The notes below the pieces were generated by a model. It did no database searches. It was given only the letters and a program-made list of their open reading frames with translations, and had not been told where the DNA came from. The translations under genes were made by a program, and so were the position numbers. From assembly GCA_014379045.1 (NCBI GenBank), contig JACMMK010000302.1:1-16651 (forward strand): a stretch of 16,651 nt of DNA, in the 5' to 3' direction. Shown one piece after another: positions 7,536 to 14,329 of this stretch. Every line of letters starts with the position of its first letter. The first letter of the stretch is position 1. The stretch is from Burkholderiales bacterium (GTDB lineage Bacteria; Pseudomonadota; Gammaproteobacteria; Burkholderiales; CAIKXV01).

Positions 7536-8327
7536 ATGAACGAGCGCGTGGCGGCCGCGCTTCAAGCCTCGCCGATCGACACGGCGGGCCAGGCGCCGGT
7601 CGTGTTGGCGTTCCAGCAGGTGACCCATCGATTCGGCACGCGCGTCGCGCTCGACGCGGTGAGCTTCGACTGTCGCGCCGGCGAATTCGTCGCACTGCTC
7701 GGCGCGAGCGGCGCGGGCAAGACGACGCTGTTGCGCGGCGCAGCCGGCCTCTGCGCATTCGACTCAGGCGTGGTTTCGATCGCAGGGCGCGATGCGCGCG
7801 GCCTGGCCGCGCGCGAGCGTCGGACGGTCGCGATGGTGTTCCAGTCGCATGCGCTGATCGACCGGCTGTCCGCGCTCGACAACGTGCTCGCGGGTCGCCT
7901 CGGCTACAGCCCGCGCTGGCGCAGCTGGTCGCGGCGGTTCACCCGCGCCGACACGTTGCTCGCGCTCGAATGCCTCGATCGTGTCGGGCTCCTCGCACGT
8001 TCACAGCAACGCACCGACACGCTGTCGGGCGGCGAGCAACAGCGGGTCGCGCTCGCGCGTGCGCTGGCGCAGGCACCTGCGGTGCTGCTCGCCGACGAGC
8101 CGGTCGCGAGTCTCGACCCGATGACCGGCGCGGCGATCCTGCAACTGCTCCAGGAATGCTGCCGTGAACGGCAGGTGAGCGTGTTGTGCAGTCTGCATCA
8201 GACCGCGCTCGCGCTCGTGCATGCCGATCGTGTCGTCGGGTTGCGCGCAGGACGCGTCGTTTGCGACCGCCCGCCGGCGCAGGTCGATGCGATTCGGATC
8301 GCCGAGATTTACGGCACGGCGGCCTGA
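7536..8327 (+). CDS. phnC: Phosphonate-type ABC transporter ATP-binding protein (PhnC family)
   Basis: Cytoplasmic ATPase that drives the importer; 263 residues from the ATG at 7536 (MNERVAAALQ). An upstream in-frame GTG at 7488 would add Arg/Cys-rich sequence that is not family-like. Walker A is GASGAGKTT (56-64), Q-loop Gln103 (VFQSH), ABC signature LSGGEQQR (163-170), Walker B VLLADEP (183-189), D-loop SLD (about 192-194) and H-loop His221 (CSLHQT). The segment NVLAGRLGYSPRWRS (about 116-130) is characteristic of PhnC rather than other ABC ATPases. The order D-E-C places the ATPase last, whereas phnC-D-E is the common order. It converges on argH with only 27 bp between stops. Confidence 0.93.
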   Translation: MNERVAAALQASPIDTAGQAPVVLAFQQVTHRFGTRVALDAVSFDCRAGEFVALLGASGAGKTTLLRGAAGLCAFDSGVVSIAGRDARGLAARERRTVAMVFQSHALIDRLSALDNVLAGRLGYSPRWRSWSRRFTRADTLLALECLDRVGLLARSQQRTDTLSGGEQQRVALARALAQAPAVLLADEPVASLDPMTGAAILQLLQECCRERQVSVLCSLHQTALALVHADRVVGLRAGRVVCDRPPAQVDAIRIAEIYGTAA

Positions 8328-8354
8328 GACTACGACCCGCGCAGAATTACGGAG

Positions 8355-9755
8355 TCAGAGGCGGGCGCGCGCCTCGATCAACGCCGCGCGCACCGCCGAG
8401 GGCGCGGTGCCGCCGACATGGTTGCGACTCGCCATCGACCCTTCGATGGTCAGCACTGCATACACATCGTCGCGAATCAGCGGCGAGAAGCGTTGCAGGT
8501 CGGCGAGCGGCAGGTCGGGCAGGTCGCACCCGGCCTGTTCCGCATGGCGTACCGCGCGCGCAACGGCTTCGTGCGCATCGCGGAACGGCACCCCCTGGCG
8601 CACCAGATAGTCGGCGAGATCGGTGGCGGTCGCGAACCCCTGCTTCAACGCCTCGCGCATCGCCCGCGCATTCACGCGGATACCGCCGACCATGTCGGCA
8701 TAGATCGTCAACGTCATCAGCACGGTGTCGACGGTATCGAACAACGGCTCCTTGTCTTCCTGGTTGTCCTTGTTGTAGGCGAGCGGCTGGCCCTTCATCA
8801 AAGTGAGCAGTGCGACCAGATGGCCGTTGACGCGACCGACCTTGCCGCGCACGAGTTCGGGCACGTCCGGGTTCTTCTTCTGCGGCATGATCGACGAGCC
8901 GGTGCAGAAGCGGTCGGCGAGATCGATGAACGAGAAGCGCGGGTTCATCCAGAGGATGAGTTCCTCCGAAAAGCGCGACAGGTGCGTCATCGTCAACGCC
9001 GCCGCCGCACAGAACTCGATCGCGAAATCGCGGTCGGACACCGCGTCGAGCGAGTTCGCGCTCACCGCGTCGAAGCCGAGGTCGCGCGCGACCCGGGCAC
9101 GGTCGATCGGAAAGCTGGTACCGGCGAGGGCGGCGGCGCCGAGCGGCAATCGATTCACCCGCCGGCGACAGTCGACAAAGCGCTCGCGATCGCGCGCGAG
9201 CATCTCGAAATAGGCCAGCAGATGATGCGCGAACGATACCGGCTGCGCGACCTGCAGGTGGGTGAACCCGGGCATGGCGGTGTCGACGTGCGCGTCGGCG
9301 AGGTCGACCAACGCGCTCTGCAGCGCGCGCAGACCGATATCGATCTGGTCGATCGCCGCGCGCAGCCACAGCCGTACATCGGTGGCGACCTGATCGTTGC
9401 GCGAGCGGCCGGTATGCAACCGTTTGCCCGCGTCGCCGACGAGTTCGGTCAGTCGACGCTCGATGTTCAGATGGACATCTTCGAGCTCGAGACGCCACAC
9501 GAAGGCGCCGCCGCGCACTTCGCCGAGAATCTGTGCCATGCCGCGCTCGATCGCGGCCAGATCCTCGGCCGGCAGGATCGCGCACGCGTTGAGCATCCTT
9601 GCATGCGCGAGTGAACCCTGGATGTCGTACTCGGCGAGCCGGCGATCGAAGTCGACCGAGGCCGTGTAGCGCTTGACCAGTTCCGAGACCGGCTCGTCGA
9701 AACGGCCCGACCAGCCACCCGCAGACGTAGGCCGTGGTGCGTTCTCAGGTTGCAT
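8355..9755 (-). CDS. argH: Argininosuccinate lyase
   Basis: Catalyses the last step of arginine biosynthesis, splitting argininosuccinate into arginine and fumarate; a cytoplasmic homotetramer of the fumarase/aspartase superfamily. It encodes 466 residues, normal for the family, from the ATG at 9755 (MQPENAPRPT). The homology-bearing region starts at WSGRF (residue 15), so the upstream in-frame ATG at 9806 is unnecessary. Visible motifs are HTGRSRNDQ (114-122), GFTHLQVAQP (163-172, catalytic His166) and the fumarate-lyase signature GSSIMPQKKNP (286-296) with the catalytic serine loop. The C-terminus keeps EGSMASRNHVGGTAP. Neither start has a strong Shine-Dalgarno. It is divergent from the sensor kinase gene, a neighbourhood seen in many beta- and gammaproteobacteria. 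The identification is secure. Confidence 0.98.
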   Translation of the reverse strand: MQPENAPRPTSAGGWSGRFDEPVSELVKRYTASVDFDRRLAEYDIQGSLAHARMLNACAILPAEDLAAIERGMAQILGEVRGGAFVWRLELEDVHLNIERRLTELVGDAGKRLHTGRSRNDQVATDVRLWLRAAIDQIDIGLRALQSALVDLADAHVDTAMPGFTHLQVAQPVSFAHHLLAYFEMLARDRERFVDCRRRVNRLPLGAAALAGTSFPIDRARVARDLGFDAVSANSLDAVSDRDFAIEFCAAAALTMTHLSRFSEELILWMNPRFSFIDLADRFCTGSSIMPQKKNPDVPELVRGKVGRVNGHLVALLTLMKGQPLAYNKDNQEDKEPLFDTVDTVLMTLTIYADMVGGIRVNARAMREALKQGFATATDLADYLVRQGVPFRDAHEAVARAVRHAEQAGCDLPDLPLADLQRFSPLIRDDVYAVLTIEGSMASRNHVGGTAPSAVRAALIEARARL

Positions 9756-9785
9756 GGAGCGCGGACAGGCGTCGACAATGGAGGG

Positions 9786-10904
9786 ATGAATCGCGACGCG
9801 ACCCATTCAACGAGTATAGGCGAAAAGCCCGCGTCCTCCGGCGCGCGCAGCCCGTTGGAGGAGGCCGCGCGCGCCGATGTCCACGCGCCTCGACCGGACA
9901 CGCTGCACAGCAGCGCGCGCCTGCCCGATTTCCGCAATCTCGGCGTACTGCTGCGCATCCTGCTCGCCGTGAACGCGGCGTCTCTGGTCGCCGCGGTGTT
10001 GAAGAGTGCATCGTTGCGCGCGATCGGTGAAGTGCTGATCGAGATCTCGGCCCTGGTGCAGCCGGTGATGTTCCTGACCCTGCTCGTACTCGCGCTGTTC
10101 CAGCCGACGATCGACCGCAACCGCTACGAAGTCGGCGTCGGCGCGGTGTTGTTGACCGCGATGGCGATCACCGCGATGTTCGATCTGCTCGGGCAGGGCT
10201 GGATGGGCGGGACCGGCGACTCGCTGCCACGCCATCTGTTCTTCACCGTGGTCGGGGTCGGCATGCTGCTGAGCTGGTTCGACCTGCGCAGCCGCGCGCT
10301 GTCGCCCGCGCTGGTCGAGGCGCGGCTCCAGGCACTGCAGGCCCGCATTCGTCCGCACTTCCTGTTCAACAGCCTGAACGCGGTGCTGTCGCTGATCCGT
10401 GCCGACCCGCGTCGCGCCGAGCACGTGCTGGAAGACCTCGCCGATCTGTTTCGCGCCTTGATGGCCGACAGCCGGGCGCTGTCGACGTTCGCAAGCGAAG
10501 TCGAACTCGCACGTCAGTATCTCGCGATCGAACAGGTGCGCCTTGGCGACCGGCTGCGGGTCGAATGGGATGTGGACCAGATGCCAGGCGAGGCGCGCCT
10601 GCCGGCGCTGGTGTTGCAGCCGCTGCTCGAGAACGCGGTCTATCACGGCATCGAACCGTCGATCGCCCCCGGCACGGTGACGGTGCGGATCTTCCGCGTC
10701 GGCAACGAAGTCCACGCGATCCTGTCGAACCCGCTGCCTGCTTCGGGCGACCGGCGCCACGGCAACCGGATTGCAGTGGACAATATCCGAGAACGGCTGC
10801 AGCTTTTTTTCGATGCCGAAGCCCGGATGCGTACGCGCCAGCTCGACGGGCGCTACGAGGTGACGATCCGGGTTCCCTATACCAACACCGATCGGCGCGC
10901 ATGA
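9786..10904 (+). CDS. LytS/AlgZ-type membrane sensor histidine kinase
   Basis: Encodes 372 residues from the ATG at 9786. GGAGG sits only 1-2 nt before this ATG, closer than usual, so the true start could differ; residues 1-45 are low-complexity and likely cytoplasmic. LPDFRNLGVLLRILL (47-61) begins the conserved AlgZ/FimS-like region. Four hydrophobic segments follow at about 55-75, 82-106, 116-135 and 150-166. The kinase core is of the His_kinase (LytS) family: phosphoacceptor His191 in RIRPHFLFNSLN, then the N box LLENAVYHGIEP (280-291). The glycine-rich ATP-lid motif is degenerate (HGNRIAVDNIRERL), as known for AlgZ/FimS proteins. The response regulator follows after 4 nt, so they are a cognate pair. 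The sensed signal is unknown. Confidence 0.88.
   Translation: MNRDATHSTSIGEKPASSGARSPLEEAARADVHAPRPDTLHSSARLPDFRNLGVLLRILLAVNAASLVAAVLKSASLRAIGEVLIEISALVQPVMFLTLLVLALFQPTIDRNRYEVGVGAVLLTAMAITAMFDLLGQGWMGGTGDSLPRHLFFTVVGVGMLLSWFDLRSRALSPALVEARLQALQARIRPHFLFNSLNAVLSLIRADPRRAEHVLEDLADLFRALMADSRALSTFASEVELARQYLAIEQVRLGDRLRVEWDVDQMPGEARLPALVLQPLLENAVYHGIEPSIAPGTVTVRIFRVGNEVHAILSNPLPASGDRRHGNRIAVDNIRERLQLFFDAEARMRTRQLDGRYEVTIRVPYTNTDRRA
9813..9818 (-). promoter_or_regulatory. Possible argH -10 box inside the sensor kinase gene start
   Basis: On the minus strand this reads TATACT, 5 of 6 matches to the -10 consensus. A transcript from it would start near 9806, leaving about a 50-nt leader before the argH ATG at 9755. 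It lies within the first codons of the divergent kinase gene. No clear -35 hexamer was found. Confidence 0.3.
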
Positions 10905-10908
10905 GCGC

Positions 10909-11676
10909 ATGAATGCGAACCCCGAACGCCTGCTGCGCGTGGTGATCGTCGACGACGAAGCCCCGGCCCGCAATCGTCTGCGCGACCTGCTGGTCGACTG
11001 CGCTGCCAAGGTGCCGCTAGAAGTGGTCGGCGAAGCCGCGACCGGACGCGAGGCACTCGAGCTGCTGCAAGGCCAGGACGCCGACCTCGTGCTGCTCGAC
11101 ATCCGCATGCCCGAGATGGAAGGCGTCGAACTCGCGGAACACCTGCTCAAGCTGAACGATCCGCCTGCCGTCATTTTCATCACCGCCTATCACGAGTACG
11201 CGGTGAAGGCCTTCGAGCTGAACGCGATTGACTATCTGCTGAAGCCAATCCGCGCGTCGCGCCTCGCAGAGGCGCTGGCGAAGGCCCGTGCGATCGCGCC
11301 GCTGCGCGCCGAGCTGTTGCGCGGGCTCGCCGAAGCGCCGCGTCAGCACGTGTCGGTGACCGAGGGCGGCCGCGTGTACCTGGTGCCGCTCGCCGACATC
11401 ATCTACTTCAAGGCCGAACTCAAGTACGTGACGATCCGCATCGCGCAGCGCGAGTACCTGATCGAGGAATCGTTGACGCGGCTCGAGCAGGAGTTCGCCG
11501 CGCGCTTCGTGCGCATCCATCGCAACTGCCTGGTCGCGCGCGAGGCGATCACGGGGTTCGAGCGGATGTCCGGCGCCGATGTCGATGCGCATTGGGTGGT
11601 GATGCTGAAGGGGCTCGCGGAGAAGCTGCCGATCTCACGGCGACAACAGCACATCGTGCGCGAACTCGCGCGCTAG
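10909..11676 (+). CDS. LytTR-family response regulator (AlgR-like)
   Basis: Two-domain transcription regulator of 255 residues. The N-terminal receiver (about 8-125) shows the acidic pair Asp15-Asp16 (VIVDDEAPAR), phosphoacceptor Asp64 (LLDIRMPEMEGVE), the Thr/Ser switch region ITAYHEYAV (91-99) and Lys112 (YLLKPI). The C-terminal LytTR DNA-binding domain (about 145-252) includes IIYFKAELKYVTI and RFVRIHRNCLVA. This architecture and the gene order argH/kinase/regulator match AlgR of the AlgZ/AlgR pair, which controls cell-surface and virulence traits in Pseudomonas; targets here are unknown. It is co-transcribed with the kinase (4-nt gap). In many relatives hemC follows; here a Bug receptor gene does. 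Confidence 0.92.
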   Translation: MNANPERLLRVVIVDDEAPARNRLRDLLVDCAAKVPLEVVGEAATGREALELLQGQDADLVLLDIRMPEMEGVELAEHLLKLNDPPAVIFITAYHEYAVKAFELNAIDYLLKPIRASRLAEALAKARAIAPLRAELLRGLAEAPRQHVSVTEGGRVYLVPLADIIYFKAELKYVTIRIAQREYLIEESLTRLEQEFAARFVRIHRNCLVAREAITGFERMSGADVDAHWVVMLKGLAEKLPISRRQQHIVRELAR

Positions 11677-11699
11677 GGGCAGCGCCTTGCAGCTGGCCC
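11677..11699 (+). terminator. Weak hairpin just after the response regulator
   Basis: GGGCAGC (11677-11683) pairs with GCTgGCCC (11692-11699) around an 8-nt loop, giving a 7-bp stem with one bulged G directly after the stop codon. No T-run follows, so intrinsic termination is doubtful. The rest of the 170-bp gap to 11846 shows only an A-rich patch (GGGGAAAATAACG) and no convincing promoter. Confidence 0.22.
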
Positions 11700-11846
11700 A
11701 AAGCGAGAGGTAGCGCACTGCGGTAGGGGAAAATAACGGCCAGTACTTGCGGTCGGACATCTACCCGGTCATGCTCGTGCGCCTGGCCACTAGAGCCATC
11801 GGCGTGTCCCGACGAGCGCCGCACAGGGTAGAACTCGGAGGAGCGG

Positions 11847-12830
11847 ATGAACAACCTGTTGTCGAAGGTCACGATGTCCGTCCTGGCGCTCGGCGCCCTG
11901 CCCGCGCTCGCGCAATCCGACAAGGCCTACCCCGACAGGCCCGTGCGCCTCGTCGTGCCGTGGGCCGCCGGTGGCAATATCGACGTGCTGACGCGCGTGG
12001 CCGGACAAAAGCTGGCGCAGCTGTACGGGCAGGCGTTCATCGTCGACAACCGTGGCGGGGCCAACGGCATGATCGGTACCGAGATGGTCGTGCGCGCGGC
12101 GGCCGACGGCTACACGCTGGTCGTCGACGGATTGCAGACGCATGCGATCAATCCGTACATCTTCTCCAAGATGCCCTACGACACGTTGCGCGATCTCGTG
12201 CCGATCACGCTACTGGGGCAAGTGCAGCACATTCTGGTCGTGCATTCGTCGTTGCCGGTGCGAACAACCCGGGATCTCGTCGCGCTTGCGAAGACCCGAC
12301 CGGGAGAAATCGCTTACGCGACCTTCGGCACCGGCAGCATGCCGCACATGGCGGGCGAGCTGTTTCAGCAGATGACCGGTACGGCGCTCGTCGCCGTGCC
12401 CTACAAGGGGGGCGCACCCGCGCTGACCGGCGTGCTTTCCGGCGAGACACAGCTCTATTGGCCCGGCATCGCGATCGCGATGCCGCTGATCCGGGCCGGC
12501 AAGCTGCGCGCGCTGGGCGTTGCCAGCAAGACGCGTGCGGAAGAGCTGCCCGATCTGCCAACCCTGGGCGAGCAGTTGAAGGCACCGGACTACGAGGTCA
12601 CCAGCATCTTCGCCTTCATGGCACCGACCGGCACGCCGCGCCCGGTCATCGACAAGCTGCACGCGGGTATCGTTCAGGTGCTCGCGCAAGCCGATGTGCG
12701 CAAGACTTTCGCGACGCTCGGTGCCGCGTCGCCACTACCCTTGTCGCCCGAAGACACGCTCGCGCTGCTGCGCGCCGAATCGATGCGCTGGGGTAAGGTG
12801 CTGCGTGCCGCCAACATCAAGAGCAACTAG
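11847..12830 (+). CDS. Bug-family periplasmic solute receptor (TctC-like), first copy
   Basis: A 327-residue tripartite-tricarboxylate-transporter receptor, periplasmic and thought to bind carboxylates or other small organics. The ATG at 11847 is preceded by GGAGGAG at good spacing. An Ala/Leu-rich signal peptide ends near ALPALAQ (about 17-23). The Bug hallmark follows: YPDRPVRLVVPWAAGGNIDVLTR (about residues 28-50), then VDNRGGANGMIGTE, and the later PYKGGAPALTGVLSGE and FMAPTGTPRPVIDKL. No TctA/TctB membrane genes are in the window, which is usual for Bug receptors, many of which are orphans in Burkholderiales. The 186-bp gap to the next gene is compatible with co-transcription. Ligand unknown. 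Confidence 0.92.
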   Translation: MNNLLSKVTMSVLALGALPALAQSDKAYPDRPVRLVVPWAAGGNIDVLTRVAGQKLAQLYGQAFIVDNRGGANGMIGTEMVVRAAADGYTLVVDGLQTHAINPYIFSKMPYDTLRDLVPITLLGQVQHILVVHSSLPVRTTRDLVALAKTRPGEIAYATFGTGSMPHMAGELFQQMTGTALVAVPYKGGAPALTGVLSGETQLYWPGIAIAMPLIRAGKLRALGVASKTRAEELPDLPTLGEQLKAPDYEVTSIFAFMAPTGTPRPVIDKLHAGIVQVLAQADVRKTFATLGAASPLPLSPEDTLALLRAESMRWGKVLRAANIKSN

Positions 12831-13005
12831 CGGCTTGGTACGCGCGCTCGCAGCCGCGCCGATCAGACGCCGAACGATTGAAGCCGACGAATAACGCCTT
12901 CCGAACCAAGTCGCGCCGACCGCAGCAAACTTCTGCGCACAAGAAAACGAGCGCAGCAGCGCACCGGTTTCACGATGTCAGACGCTGTCCTGCACGTTAA
13001 CCACC

Positions 13006-13011
13006 GAGGAG
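13006..13011 (+). promoter_or_regulatory. Ribosome-binding site fixing the GrdB-family start
   Basis: GAGGAG lies 5 nt before the ATG at 13017 and favours it over the in-frame ATG at 12975, which has no Shine-Dalgarno. A matching GAGGAG precedes the second Bug gene at 14318-14323. Confidence 0.75.
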
Positions 13012-13016
13012 CCGAA

Positions 13017-14267
13017 ATGCCACGTCTTGCCGAACTGGGACAATGGGAGCGCGAACTGCTGCTGCAGATGATCGATGAGATTCCCGCCTTCAGCGGGCAG
13101 CCGTGGGTCGCCGGACCCCCGCTCGACGAGCGGCGGGTCGCGCTGATCACGACGTCCGGCATCCACCGGCGCGACGACGTTGCCTATGCCGATGGTGCCG
13201 TCGCGAACGATTACCGCGTCATCCCCGGCGATGTGGATGCCGATGACCTCGTGATGAGCCATCTATCGACCAACTACGACCGCACCGGTTTTCAGCAAGA
13301 CGCGAACGTGGTTTTTCCCATCGACCGGCTGCGCGAACTCGCCGACGAAGGGGTGATCGCTTCGCTCGCCCGCTATCACTACGCGTTCATGGGCGCCGCG
13401 CGATTGCCCGGGCTCGAGCCGAAGGCACGCGAGGTTGCGGGGCTGCTGAAGCGCGACGCGGTCGACGCCGTTCTGCTCACGCCGGTCTGACCCCGATGCA
13501 CGTGCACCGTGGGTGCACTGGCGCGGTGGTTGGAAGAAGAAGGCATTCCGACCACCCAGATTTCTCTCGTGCGCGAGCACACGGCGGCGATCCGTCCGCC
13601 GCGCGCGCTGTGGGTGCCGTTCATCCTCGGCAGGCCGCTCGGCGTACCCGGCGATCCCGCGTTTCAGCGTCGCGTACTGCGCGCGGCCTTGAGCCTGTTC
13701 GACGCGACGTCCGGCCCGGTGCTGGAAGACTATGCAGAGGAGGTGCCGGTCACCGACCAGCCGGAGGAGGATGGCAGTGTGTTCGCCTGCCCGGTCAATT
13801 TCAGCCGGCCGGTCGAAGCAGAGGGGCTCGCCGGAGAGTTGCTGCGCGAAGTGGCAGCGCTTGCTCCTTGGTACGAACTCGCCGTCAGCCGGCGCCGACG
13901 CACCACGGCGACACTGAGCGGGCTTGGCCCCGCGGAAATGGCCCGGTTTCTCGCCGGGTTCATTGCAGATCCCACGACGACGAGCTATCGCGACGATGTG
14001 CCGTTGCCGCTCGCGTTGCGGCTCGTGACCCAGGACCTCAAGGCCTACTACCTCGAAGCGGCTGCGGTACAACCGGGGGCGCGGGTAGCACTTGAAGCGA
14101 GGGAGTGGTTCTGGCGCAGCACCGGCGCAGGCCAGGCGTTCCTGCGCCTGCGCGATGTCTGCCTTGCGCATCCGGACGACACGGTAAAGGGCTTTGGTGC
14201 GCGCAGTCTCGTACCTCTCGCCATCGCGCCGCGCCCGGCGGGCGCCGACGCCTTACGCCGGTACTGA
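13017..14267 (+). CDS. GrdB-family redox protein, probable selenoprotein with in-frame TGA at 13488-13490
   Basis: One 416-residue frame with a single internal TGA read as Sec158. The N-terminal half (MPRLAELGQW) carries family-like segments: PWVAGPPLDERRVALITTSGIHRR split around 29-52, YRVIPGDVDADDLVMSH (66-82), STNYDRTGFQQDANVVFPID (84-103) and the run-up VDAVLLTPV (149-157). Then U-P-R-C-T-C-T (158-164) and VGALARWLEEEGIPT, SLVREHTAAIRPPRALWVPF and GRPLGVPGDPAFQ continue in the same frame. The C-terminal part has VTQDLKAYYLEA and WFWRSTGAGQAFLRLRD. This resembles the glycine/sarcosine/betaine reductase selenoprotein B family, in which Sec pairs with a nearby Cys. The part after the TGA has no Shine-Dalgarno or nearby ATG, and a SECIS-like hairpin follows the TGA. 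Alternatives are a nonsense mutation or a sequencing error. The substrate is unknown; flanking Bug genes suggest a transported organic compound. Confidence 0.85.
13502..13518 (+). promoter_or_regulatory. Candidate bacterial SECIS hairpin
   Basis: GTGCACC (13502-13508) and GGTGCAC (13512-13518) form a perfect 7-bp stem closing a GUG loop, starting 11 nt after the TGA at 13488-13490. The minimal E. coli fdhF SECIS is likewise a 17-nt upper stem-loop 11 nt after UGA with G and U in its loop, the SelB-contacted bases. There is no equivalent of the bulged U of fdhF. TGCACGTGCA at 13497-13506 is an overlapping palindrome that could compete. The function is inferred from position and shape. Confidence 0.65.
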
Positions 14268-14329
14268 AGGCGCGCCGCCGATCGCCGCTACGCAGGCATG
14301 TCGCTGAGGACGCCATTGAGGAGCCAACG

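Noticed and set aside
8418..9614. Long plus-strand frame opposite argH
   Set aside because: Antisense shadow of a secure argH gene; composition is not protein-like.
9807..11183. Long minus-strand frame across the kinase and regulator genes
   Set aside because: Antisense shadow; both plus-strand genes have intact family motifs.
12830..12857. GCGGCT/AGCCGC hairpin after the first Bug gene
   Set aside because: Only 6 bp with a 16-nt loop and no T-run; common by chance at this GC content.
12933..12956. CTGCGC/GCGCAG inverted repeat with A-rich loop, 60 bp before the GrdB-family start
   Set aside because: A 6-bp stem with 12-nt loop is weak; no promoter elements are arranged around it.
13509..14267. 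A separate gene starting at GTG 13509 after the TGA
   Set aside because: No Shine-Dalgarno, start inside a hairpin loop, and the protein begins mid-domain in the same frame as the upstream part; Sec read-through explains it better.
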